This document shows positions 57,570 through 64,000 of a stretch of 64,000 bases of DNA, piece after piece. Numbering within the stretch: the first letter of the stretch is position 1; every line of letters starts with the position of its first letter. Below the pieces are notes generated by a model. It was not told the DNA's origin. It saw only the letters and a program-made list of their open reading frames with translations, and did no database searches. Source of the DNA: Nocardia higoensis NBRC 100133 (GTDB lineage: Bacteria; Actinomycetota; Actinomycetes; Mycobacteriales; Mycobacteriaceae); the NCBI RefSeq assembly GCF_000308595.1, contig NZ_BAGA01000138.1, positions 83,642 through 147,641 of the forward strand, in the 5' to 3' direction. The position numbers were made by a program, and so were the translations under genes.

Positions 57570-59075
57570 TCAGCGCACGGAAAGGTTCAGCGGGTCGAGC
57601 GGTTGCGCGGCGCGCGGGGTGAGCGCGTTGTAGGCCGACGCGATCGATTCGACGGCGAGCCGCAGTGTCGGCTCCGGGTGGATGAAGGGCAGGCGGACGA
57701 ACCGTTCGAACGCGCCCTGCACGCCGAAACGTGGTCCGGCGGCGAGCAATACGCCGTGGTTCGGCGCGGTGGCGGCCAGGGCGGTGGAGACGGGGGCGGG
57801 CAGTTGCGCCCAGACCGACATGCCGCCCGCGCCGGGGTGCACCTTCCAGTCCGGCAGTTCCTCGGCGATGGTGTCGAGCAGGGCGGCGCGCTGGGCGCGG
57901 AGCTGCTCGCGGCGCCGGGCCAGGGCCTCGTCGGCGTGTTCGAGCAGGTGGACGGTGGCGAGCTGGTCCATCACAGGGGTGCCGAGGTCGACGGTGGCAC
58001 GGCTGCCGAGCAGCCGGGTGATCAGCGACGCGCCGGTGCGGATCCAGCCGACCCGCAGACCGCCCCAGAACGATTTCGAGGCGGAGCCGATGGTGATGAT
58101 CTCGCTGCCCTTGCCGTACACGGCCACCGGCGGCGGCATGGTCTCGGTGTGCGGATCGAGGCCGAGATCGACCATGGATTCGTCGACGATGATCGTCATC
58201 CTGGTCTCGCGGGCGATCGCGGCCAGCTCGGCGCGGCCGTCGGCGTCGAGCAGCATGCCGGTGGGGTTGTTGAAGTCGGGGACCAGGTAGGCCAACGTCG
58301 CGGCGGTCTGGCGGGCGGCGCTGCGGATACCGTCGAGATCCCACCCGGCGGCGGGGTTCTCGAGCAGCAGCGGCACCGGTATGGGGCGGGCGCCGACGTC
58401 CCGGATCGCCTCGATGGCGTTCGGGTAGGAGGGATGCTCGATGAGCACCCGGGCCGCGGGGGCGGCGAGCACGTTGAGCAGCAGGCGCAGGCCGTGCTGG
58501 GCGCCGAGGGTGATGAGGATCTGGTCGGGGTCGGTGGGCAGTCCGCGATCGGTGTAGCGGCGGGCGACGGCTTCGCGCAGGGCCAGCATGCCTACCGGAT
58601 CCATGCCGTGCGTGCCCAGGTAGGTCGGAAGCCGTTGCAGCGCGTCGGAATACGCCTCTTCGATGCCCTCCGGAGCGGTCATGGCGGCATAGGTGAGGTC
58701 CACGGTGGTCAGCTCGGGCGCCATGATCGTGGCGAGGATGCCGCGCGAGGCCTTGGTGCCATCGCTGGGCACGCTCGGTGGCAGCGCCACCGTGGAACGC
58801 GATCCCTGCCTGCTGATGAGATAGCCGTGTTCGCGCAGCAGGGCGTAGGTCGAGGTGATGGTGGTGCGGCTGACGCCGAGAGTGGCGGCCAGATCCCGTT
58901 CGCTCGGCAGCGCGACGCCGAGCGGGGCGCGGCCGTCGTGGATGAGCAGCCGGATGCCCTCGGCGAGCGCGAGGTAGGCGGGCCTGCCGCGGTGCACGGG
59001 CTCGTCCGCACCGACCGTGCGCCAGTTGCCCAGGTCGCGCGCCAGTCCGGCCGCGCCGATCACTCGAGTCGCCAT
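57570..59075 (-). CDS. MocR-type regulator: GntR HTH fused to aminotransferase domain
   Basis: The protein has 501 residues. The N-terminal GntR winged helix (about 30-100) has LPSERDLAATLGVSRTTITSTYALL. The C-terminal fold-type-I aminotransferase domain (about 140-495) has FNNPTGMLLD, the PLP-lysine motif TIGSASKSFWGGLRVGW and a C-terminal VRLPFIHPEP. MocR proteins sense PLP or an amino acid and control nearby metabolism, transporter or PLP-synthesis genes. The only divergent neighbour is a 70-residue membrane protein, which is the likeliest target visible. The target may also be outside the window. Confidence 0.88.
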   Translation of the reverse strand: MATRVIGAAGLARDLGNWRTVGADEPVHRGRPAYLALAEGIRLLIHDGRAPLGVALPSERDLAATLGVSRTTITSTYALLREHGYLISRQGSRSTVALPPSVPSDGTKASRGILATIMAPELTTVDLTYAAMTAPEGIEEAYSDALQRLPTYLGTHGMDPVGMLALREAVARRYTDRGLPTDPDQILITLGAQHGLRLLLNVLAAPAARVLIEHPSYPNAIEAIRDVGARPIPVPLLLENPAAGWDLDGIRSAARQTAATLAYLVPDFNNPTGMLLDADGRAELAAIARETRMTIIVDESMVDLGLDPHTETMPPPVAVYGKGSEIITIGSASKSFWGGLRVGWIRTGASLITRLLGSRATVDLGTPVMDQLATVHLLEHADEALARRREQLRAQRAALLDTIAEELPDWKVHPGAGGMSVWAQLPAPVSTALAATAPNHGVLLAAGPRFGVQGAFERFVRLPFIHPEPTLRLAVESIASAYNALTPRAAQPLDPLNLSVR

Positions 59076-59136
59076 AAAGTCCAGTATTCGCGTAGTGGAT
59101 ATTCAAAAGCAAGGCCAGTGGCCCGACCCTGGGGGA

Positions 59137-59349
59137 ATGACCACTCTGCTGCCGCTCCTGATCGCGCTTGCCGTCGCCCTCCTGGCCTACCGGTCCGTCC
59201 GCCGACGGCCGGTCGCCTCCCGGCTGCAGGAGCAGCTCCGCATGCCGGGCACACACCGCGACTCCGATCCCGGATCTTATGACTATCAGCGGCAATTGCG
59301 GGATATCACGGCCGTGCGCAGCCACGAGGAGGACAGCAGAGCCGCCTGA
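59137..59349 (+). CDS. Small membrane-anchored protein (70 aa)
   Basis: One N-terminal helix (TTLLPLLIALAVALLAYRSV) is followed by a basic stretch RRRPVASRLQEQL and a hydrophilic tail ending in HEEDSRAA. The ATG at 59137 follows GGGGGA very closely; a GTG at 59098 would add 13 residues. The function is unknown. It is divergent from the MocR gene. Confidence 0.55.
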   Translation: MTTLLPLLIALAVALLAYRSVRRRPVASRLQEQLRMPGTHRDSDPGSYDYQRQLRDITAVRSHEEDSRAA

Positions 59350-59420
59350 TCAGCGAGCGGCGGCAGCCCGGCGCTCCGTTCTTCCGCTCAGCCCGGCCGC
59401 GCCGTTGCGCGACCAGAGAA

Positions 59421-59458
59421 CCAGTCCAGTCCAGTTGCAGAAAACTGGACTGGACTGG
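59421..59458 (+). promoter_or_regulatory. Inverted repeat of triplicated CCAGT upstream of ogt
   Basis: CCAGTCCAGTCCAGT (three CCAGT units) pairs perfectly with ACTGGACTGGACTGG after an 8-base loop. It lies between the small membrane gene and ogt, so it may terminate the first transcript or be a protein-binding site for the second. Confidence 0.55.
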
Positions 59459-59502
59459 CCGCGAGTTCCTTTCGCGTCGGACCCCGGGTGCACACTGGTC
59501 CC

Positions 59503-60108
59503 ATGAGTGCACCAGCCCGTCGGTCCGGTCCCGCGGCCTCGAGTCCCACGGGGCCCGACGACGCGCCGACCAACACGGCGCGCATCTTCACCGCGCTGTT
59601 CGATACAGCGATCGGCGAGTGCACGATCAACTGGCGTGCGGGTGCGGTGGTCGGCTTCCTGCTGCCAGAGGCCGATCCGGCCACGGCGCGGGCGCGGCTG
59701 CTTCGGGCCGGTACTTCGGAGGCCGAGCCGACCGGCGTGATCCGAGCGGCCGTCGACGGCGTCCGCGCCCATCTCTCGGGCACGCTGGACGATCTGCGGT
59801 GGATACCACTCGATCTCAGCGGCGTGCCGGACTTCCACCGCAAGGTCTACGAGATCACCCGCGCGATCGATCCCGGTCACACGCTGAGCTACGGGCAGGT
59901 CGCCGAACGCGTCGGGTTGCCCGGCGCGGCGCAGGCGGTCGGGCAGGCGCTCGGCCGCAACCCCATCGCCCTGATCGTTCCGTGCCATCGGGTCCTCGCG
60001 GCCGACCACGCGCTGCACGGGTTCTCCGCGCCGGGTGGCATCGGCACGAAGGCGCGGTTGCTCGAGATCGAGCGGACCCCGGGCTTCGGCGAACCGACGC
60101 TGTTCTGA
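59503..60108 (+). CDS. ogt: Methylated-DNA--protein-cysteine methyltransferase
   Basis: The protein has 201 residues. The acceptor cysteine is in IVPCHRVL, with GHTLSYGQVAERVGLPGAAQAVGQALGRNP as the DNA-binding helix region and the Asn hinge, and a C-terminal GTKARLLEIE. It removes methyl from O6-methylguanine by a suicide transfer. It has an N-terminal ~25-residue Ser/Pro-rich stretch; ATG 59503 is preferred. No ada or alkA gene is nearby, so it is probably the constitutive Ogt type. Confidence 0.92.
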   Translation: MSAPARRSGPAASSPTGPDDAPTNTARIFTALFDTAIGECTINWRAGAVVGFLLPEADPATARARLLRAGTSEAEPTGVIRAAVDGVRAHLSGTLDDLRWIPLDLSGVPDFHRKVYEITRAIDPGHTLSYGQVAERVGLPGAAQAVGQALGRNPIALIVPCHRVLAADHALHGFSAPGGIGTKARLLEIERTPGFGEPTLF

Positions 60109-60278
60109 TCGGCCCCTCGCGCCACCCGCACCGCGCGCTACCACAAAGCGGCCGCAATGTCGCAGGCCCACTCCGGCAGCCGGACGGTTCACCGGCGGCC
60201 GCCGCACCGCGGCCACCGTCGCCCGAGGAGCGGTGTGCCCGCATGATCGGCCGGCAACCAGGGCAACGACAGCCGATT

Positions 60279-60290
60279 CCAACCGGTTGG
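60279..60290 (+). promoter_or_regulatory. Palindrome upstream of the thioesterase gene
   Basis: CCAACCGGTTGG is a perfect 12-bp palindrome in the 266-base gap before the thioesterase. It is followed by an AT-richer patch (TAACTTACTTTCGAAGG) with weak symmetry. It may be a promoter/operator; nothing else is seen in the gap. Confidence 0.35.
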
Positions 60291-60374
60291 TAACTTACTT
60301 TCGAAGGAAAACCCAGGCCTACCGGCCACGGGCGACCTCCACCCAGAGCGCTCACGACATGATGGCAGGTACGC

Positions 60375-61004
60375 GTGCAGATCCACTTCGACGACATCGA
60401 CGCCGCCGAAATCGACCGCCGCATCGCTCTGTACGGGCCGCTCACGCAGGCGGTCCGTGAGCTCGTGGACGCGACCGTCCGCACCGAGGTCGACGAGCAC
60501 ACCATTCGCGAGGTCGAGGCAACCGTCCGCGCGGCGACCGCCCGGCTGCGCGCGCAGCAGATCGACGGCTCCTTCGGTGCCAGATTCACTTCCGACGGCA
60601 CCATGATGGCGTGGGGCAACGCGGCGGTGGGCGTGCGCAATCCGATCGCGCCGCCGATGGTCGTCGAACGCGACGACACCGGGCTGCACTGGGCCGAGCT
60701 CACCCTCGGCGCCGCCTACGAGGGGCCGCCCGGACTGGTGCACGGCGGAGTCTCCGCCCTGCTGCTGGACCAGCTCCTCGGCATGGCAGCGGCTCACGGC
60801 GGACAGCCCTCGTTCACCGGCACCCTCGCGCTCAGGTACCGCAAGCCGACGCCCCTGGGGAAGATCCGCGTCGAGGCGCGCGTCGACCGAGTCGAAGGGG
60901 CGAAGACGTTCGTCGTCGGATCCCTGTCGGTCGGCGGCGAACTCGCGGTCGAAGCGGATGCCGTGTTCATCCAGCCCTCGTGGGTCCGCGACCGCGCCGA
61001 CTGA
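60375..61004 (+). CDS. Hot-dog fold acyl-CoA thioesterase (PaaI/YigI type)
   Basis: The protein has 209 residues from GTG 60375. An N-terminal helical region of ~80 residues is followed by a hot-dog domain with the signature YEGPPGLVHGGVSALLLDQLLG and later GTLALRYRKPTPLGKIRVEA. It hydrolyses an acyl-CoA to free acid and CoA. It faces the HadAB gene across a short gap. Substrate length is not readable. Confidence 0.85.
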   Translation: MQIHFDDIDAAEIDRRIALYGPLTQAVRELVDATVRTEVDEHTIREVEATVRAATARLRAQQIDGSFGARFTSDGTMMAWGNAAVGVRNPIAPPMVVERDDTGLHWAELTLGAAYEGPPGLVHGGVSALLLDQLLGMAAAHGGQPSFTGTLALRYRKPTPLGKIRVEARVDRVEGAKTFVVGSLSVGGELAVEADAVFIQPSWVRDRAD

Positions 61005-61039
61005 GCCCGGTCCGCCCGGCCGTCCGACGACGACCGGGC
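61005..61039. terminator. Weak hairpin between convergent thioesterase and hadAB
   Basis: GCCCGGTC (61005-61012) pairs with GACCGGGC (61032-61039). The loop of 19 bases is long, so it is a modest terminator candidate for the two converging genes. Confidence 0.4.
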
Positions 61040-61055
61040 ACCGTCCGGCCGCAGC

Positions 61056-62090
61056 TCAGGAGAGGCGGACCTCGGCGGTGGCGAGGCCGAAGATCTTGCG
61101 ACCCACCGACTTCGCGGTGATGAGGACGACGGCGGTCCTCGACTCGGGATCGACCGACTTGATCTTGCCGGTGTATTCGACGATGCCGACCGAATCCGCC
61201 TCGACCACGGTGTAATTCGACAGGCGCACCGTGTACTTGGCCAGCGCGCCCGGATCGCCGAGCCAGTCGGTGACGAAACCGGCGCCGCAGGCCATGGTGA
61301 GCATGCCGTGAGCGATGACATCGGGCAGGCCGGCCAGCGTCGCGATGCGCTCGTTCCAGTGGATCGGGTTCGCGTCACCGGCCACGCCGGCGTAGTTGAC
61401 CAGATCACCGCGGGTCAGCGTCACGGTGCGCGGCGGGAGCGCGTCGCCGACCGCGACCTCGTCGAAGCGCACCGCGGTGTGCGGGGCGCGTGGGGCGGCG
61501 AACCGGGTCGAGAGCGAGCCGTCCTCGGCGGGCGATCGCACTCCCTCGGCGACGGTGGTGGCCGGGGCGTCCACGTCGAGGCCGTGCATGATGACGGTCT
61601 TCATGGCGTCACCGATGCCGGGGTCGACCTCCTCGGCGGTGATGCCGACGACGGTGGTGTGCATGACCTGCACCACACTGCCCGCCTGGTCGGTGAAGGT
61701 GTTGGTGACGGTCAGCAGATCCTTGCCCGCGATCCGCCGGACCGAGGAGAGTTCCACATCGCTGGTCAGACGGTCGCCCGCGACGACAGGGTGGTACCAC
61801 TCGAAGACCTGATCGGTCTGCACGTAGACGTCGTAGCCCTTGACCACGGACTCGAAGAGCCTGCGGTTGGCCAGCATCGCCGGGATCGAGAAGAACGTGG
61901 GCGGCGTGACCAGGCCGGTGTAGCCGAGTTCGGCCGCGGCCTTCTCCTGCCAGTGCGCCGGATGGTAATCCTGCACGGCGCGGGCGTATTCGCGGATCTT
62001 CTCCCGTCCGACCTCGTAGTAGTCGTCGAGCCGGTAGTGGTGTCCCACCAGCGACTGCGAATGCGCACCCACATCGAACGTTGCCGTCAC
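61056..62090 (-). CDS. Fused (3R)-hydroxyacyl-ACP dehydratase HadA/HadB
   Basis: The protein has 344 residues. Residues ~12-155 resemble mycobacterial HadA (VGHHYRLDDYYEVGREKIREYA and TDQVFEWYHPVVAGDRL). Residues ~205-344 resemble HadB (LTRGDLVNYAGVAGDANPIHWN, IAHGMLTMACGAGFVTDWLGDPGA). The catalytic pair corresponds to Asp239 and His244 in the B half; the A half lacks it, as expected of HadA. In mycobacteria these are separate subunits of the FAS-II dehydratase that makes mycolic acids. The fusion keeps the AB heterodimer in one chain. Confidence 0.88.
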   Translation of the reverse strand: MTATFDVGAHSQSLVGHHYRLDDYYEVGREKIREYARAVQDYHPAHWQEKAAAELGYTGLVTPPTFFSIPAMLANRRLFESVVKGYDVYVQTDQVFEWYHPVVAGDRLTSDVELSSVRRIAGKDLLTVTNTFTDQAGSVVQVMHTTVVGITAEEVDPGIGDAMKTVIMHGLDVDAPATTVAEGVRSPAEDGSLSTRFAAPRAPHTAVRFDEVAVGDALPPRTVTLTRGDLVNYAGVAGDANPIHWNERIATLAGLPDVIAHGMLTMACGAGFVTDWLGDPGALAKYTVRLSNYTVVEADSVGIVEYTGKIKSVDPESRTAVVLITAKSVGRKIFGLATAEVRLS

Positions 62091-62315
62091 AAGCTGCCTT
62101 CCTCCGAGTTCGGGTCATCGTAGTGGGTCCGACGCCGTCCGCTCACATATGTGATTCGGCTATCGATACGCCCGACACGCGCGGTGCCGCATCGGCGGCG
62201 CGGGCACTGTGGACGCGGTGCCGGGCGAACGAGCCTGGCACCGGATGATGGAAGCGACGGGACCGATGACCGAGCCGGCAGCGGCCGGGGCGAAAGACCG
62301 GAAGGAAGCATACGC

Positions 62316-63152
62316 ATGGAGACGGTGACCTCGGCGGATGGCACCACGATCGCGTTCGACCGGATCGGCGCGCGGAATTCGGCACCAGGCACGGTCATCC
62401 TCGTCAGCGGCGCGCTCGAAGACCGGCATTCGCCCAAGCTGACCGAGCTGGCCCGGCTGCTGTCCGACGAGCACGGCCTGGCGGCGATCGTCTACGACCG
62501 GCGCGGGCGCGGTGACAGCGGCGATACTCCCGGCGTCTACCAGGCGGGCAACGAGATCGACGACCTCGCGGCGCTGGCGAGCGCCGCGGGCGGTCCGGTG
62601 ACGCTGTTCGGCTGGTCGGCCGGCGCGATACTGGCCCTGCGGGCAGCGGCCTCGGACCGCGTTCCGGCGCTCACGCGGGTGGTGGCGTTCGAGCCGCCGT
62701 TCGTCGTGGACCGATCCGGTCACGTCCCGCCCACCGACCTCGGCACCCGCCTGAACCAGCTCGTCGCCGACGGCAAGTCCGGCCGCGCCGCCGCCTTCTA
62801 CCTGCGCAAGGTGATGGGCGTGCCGCCGACGATGGTCACGACCATGCGCCTGACTCCGTATTGGCGCACCATGAAGGCCCTCGCCGCCTCGACCCCGCAC
62901 GACTGGGCGGTGATCGGCCCCTACACCCGCGGCGAGGCCCTGCGCCCGGCCGACTGGTCCGGCCTGACCGTGCCCGCCCTCGTCCTGTCCGGCGCCGACA
63001 GTGCCGCGAGCATCAAGACCGCCGCCGCCGCGACCGCGAAGGCCCTGCCGCTGGCCCATCACCGGGAACTCCCGCATCTCGGTCACGATCAGAACGCCGA
63101 ACTCATCGCTGCCCCCACCGCCGAGTGGGCGACCGGGAACGGCGCGCTCTGA
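62316..63152 (+). CDS. Alpha/beta hydrolase
   Basis: The protein has 278 residues from ATG 62316 behind GGAAGGA. Oxyanion and dipeptide region VILVSGALEDRHS, YDRRGRGDSGDTPG, nucleophile elbow LFGWSAGAILAL, acid near LVLSGADSAAS and histidine in ELPHLGHDQN. It is a soluble esterase, lactonase or similar hydrolase. The substrate is unknown. It is divergent from hadAB and monocistronic. Confidence 0.83.
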   Translation: METVTSADGTTIAFDRIGARNSAPGTVILVSGALEDRHSPKLTELARLLSDEHGLAAIVYDRRGRGDSGDTPGVYQAGNEIDDLAALASAAGGPVTLFGWSAGAILALRAAASDRVPALTRVVAFEPPFVVDRSGHVPPTDLGTRLNQLVADGKSGRAAAFYLRKVMGVPPTMVTTMRLTPYWRTMKALAASTPHDWAVIGPYTRGEALRPADWSGLTVPALVLSGADSAASIKTAAAATAKALPLAHHRELPHLGHDQNAELIAAPTAEWATGNGAL

Positions 63153-63176
63153 CAGAGCCGAACACCGGCTCCGCGA

Positions 63177-63449
63177 TCAGAGCGGATGTCTGCGGTAGAA
63201 GTCGCATGCCTCGCCGGTGAGGTAGCCGTCCTTGCACGCGAAGTAGGTCTGGATGCAACTGTTGGTGTCGCACCCGAGTTCGGCGAGGCGCCGGGCAATG
63301 CGGAGGTTGTCCTGCTGCTCGGGCGAGAGCGTGGACGAGGTGGAGACGGGTGTCGTGGCCGGCACCGGGGAGCCGGACTCGGTGCAGGCGCTCAGGGACA
63401 GGACCAGGGCGGCTGCCGCCGCGCCGACCACGAGACCGCGTCTGTCCAT
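63177..63449 (-). CDS. Small lipoprotein (90 aa)
   Basis: The signal peptide ends in the lipobox LSAC (Cys22). A Ser/Thr/Pro linker follows, then a ~50-residue C-terminal region with four cysteines (ELGCDTNSCIQTYFACKDGYL, then EACDFY) that could form two disulfides. Not recognised. Membrane-anchored outside the cell. Confidence 0.72.
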   Translation of the reverse strand: MDRRGLVVGAAAAALVLSLSACTESGSPVPATTPVSTSSTLSPEQQDNLRIARRLAELGCDTNSCIQTYFACKDGYLTGEACDFYRRHPL

Positions 63450-63513
63450 GTCACCCCTCCGTCCCGACTACGAACAGTCAGCCTAGCCCGAGGGATACGG
63501 CCGGAGCGGGCGG

Positions 63514-63657
63514 TTATTCGCCGCGGGGGCCTTCTTCGGGATTGTCCGGATCGTCGGCGGGCGGCACGGAGTAGCCGATGACCTCGACGTCGGGGTTCTG
63601 CTCGGCGGGGGTGTCGGCGGAGTCCGGATTCGCGGAGGCGTGCTCGGGTGAAGTCAT
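63514..63657 (-). CDS. Small acidic hydrophilic protein (47 aa)
   Basis: The frame MTSPEHASANPDSADTPAEQ... ends DNPEEGPRGE at TAA 63514. It is very acidic and proline-rich, probably disordered. Codon use is actinobacterial. No ribosome site is obvious, and it lies ten bases after the LuxR gene, so coupling is possible. Unknown function; it might be a chance frame. Confidence 0.45.
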   Translation of the reverse strand: MTSPEHASANPDSADTPAEQNPDVEVIGYSVPPADDPDNPEEGPRGE

Positions 63658-63666
63658 GTTGGGCGG

Positions 63667-64000
63667 CTACCCGGTTCCGTTGTCCTCACGCGTGTCCGCG
63701 GGCTTCTCCCCGCGGATGAGCGCGCCCAGCGCGTCGCGGTCGGTCACGTTCACTTTCCCGCAGGCGCGGTAGAGGTGGCCCTCGACGGTGCGCACCGAAA
63801 CGGTGAGCCGGTCGGCGATCTGGCGGTTGGACAGGCCCGCCGCGACCAGATTGGCGATCTCGCGTTCCCTGGCGGTCAGCGGCAGGGGCTGGGCGGCGGC
63901 GCGCAGGGCGGGAGTGCTCGCGCCGCCGCATGCCGCGGCCAGGCGGTTCGCGCGCGCGGCCGACTCCGTGAGGCGGCGCCGATTGCCGGCGCGTTCGTAC
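63667..64000 (-). CDS. C-terminal part of a LuxR-family regulator (5' end outside window)
   Basis: The last ~110 residues are visible, open to the window edge. They contain a LuxR/FixJ helix-turn-helix: LTAREREIANLVAAGLSNRQ, IADRLTVSVRTVEGHLYRAC and GKVNVTDRDALGALI. The preceding helical part (LTESAARANRLAAACGG) looks like the end of a large ATP-binding or helical regulator of the LAL type. The sensory domain is outside the window. Confidence 0.85.
   Translation of the reverse strand, partial: YERAGNRRRLTESAARANRLAAACGGASTPALRAAAQPLPLTAREREIANLVAAGLSNRQIADRLTVSVRTVEGHLYRACGKVNVTDRDALGALIRGEKPADTREDNGTG

Noticed and set aside
1..64000. tRNA, rRNA, CRISPR arrays, insertion sequences, prophage or attachment sites
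   Set aside because: Looked for tRNA arms and CCA-type ends, regularly spaced repeats, and transposase/integrase motifs (DDE, HUH, tyrosine recombinase); none seen by eye. A dedicated scan would be needed for certainty.

Overview
The window is GC-rich actinobacterial DNA with very high third-position GC, densely packed genes and frequent ATGA/GTGA stop-start overlaps. The gene content points to a mycolic-acid-producing member of the Mycobacteriales, most likely Nocardia or a close relative. It has F420-dependent glucose-6-phosphate dehydrogenase (fgd1), a fused HadA/HadB dehydratase, the GlnX-GlnH-PknG signalling operon beside ackA-pta, mutT3 and the thi genes, FprA, and an accA2/accD2-type carboxylase operon. 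All identifications come from reading the sequence; no database search was run.

Layout. 1-3.5 kb: the end of a GT2/GtrA glycosyltransferase, a PMT-family membrane glycosyltransferase and a lipoprotein. 3.6-6.8 kb: a very large flavin monooxygenase fused to its own ferredoxin reductase and 2Fe-2S domain, then a decayed hipBA remnant. 6.8-16.1 kb: a seven-gene minus-strand acyl-CoA carboxylase operon (AtuA-like, fadE13, accD2, accA2, fadE12, echA7, TetR) with an operator-like inverted repeat upstream. 16.2-20.3 kb: a two-helix small protein, an exported TAP-like peptidase/esterase and an ABC-2 exporter. 20.2-24.3 kb: thiamine synthesis (thiO-thiS-thiG divergent from thiE), a broken acetyltransferase and mutT3. 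24.5-29.5 kb: glnX-glnH-pknG. 29.5-34.5 kb: a MerR/serine-hydrolase pair and pta-ackA.

34.5-42 kb is an accessory stretch: a MarR/DJ-1 unit with two tandem operators, a GNAT acetyltransferase behind a candidate leader-peptide attenuator, small secreted proteins, DoxX, decayed gene fragments, and a 2.9 kb segment bounded by two 253-bp direct repeats carrying a TetR/SDR pair. 42-48.5 kb: thiolase plus acyl-CoA dehydrogenase, a secreted protein, a dead second copy of doxX, a HAD phosphatase and a WYL regulator divergent from a VOC protein. 48.7-57.4 kb: fgd1, metZ with a rhodanese, fprA, an amidohydrolase, LysE and DUF456 membrane proteins, and alpha-methylacyl-CoA racemase. 57.5-64 kb: a MocR-type regulator, ogt, a hot-dog thioesterase, fused HadAB, a hydrolase, small proteins and the end of a LuxR regulator.

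Functionally the window is mostly core lipid and CoA metabolism (carboxylation and beta-oxidation, racemisation, mycolate dehydration, acetate overflow), nitrogen/carbon sensing through PknG, redox cofactor supply (Fgd1, FprA) and thiamine and methionine synthesis. The most unusual local structures are the candidate GNAT attenuator (about 36.82-36.92 kb), the self-sufficient monooxygenase fusion (3.6-6.1 kb), the repeat-bounded segment (38.5-41.7 kb) and a low-complexity insertion inside the AccA2 biotin-carboxylase domain. No tRNA, rRNA, CRISPR array, IS element or prophage was seen.
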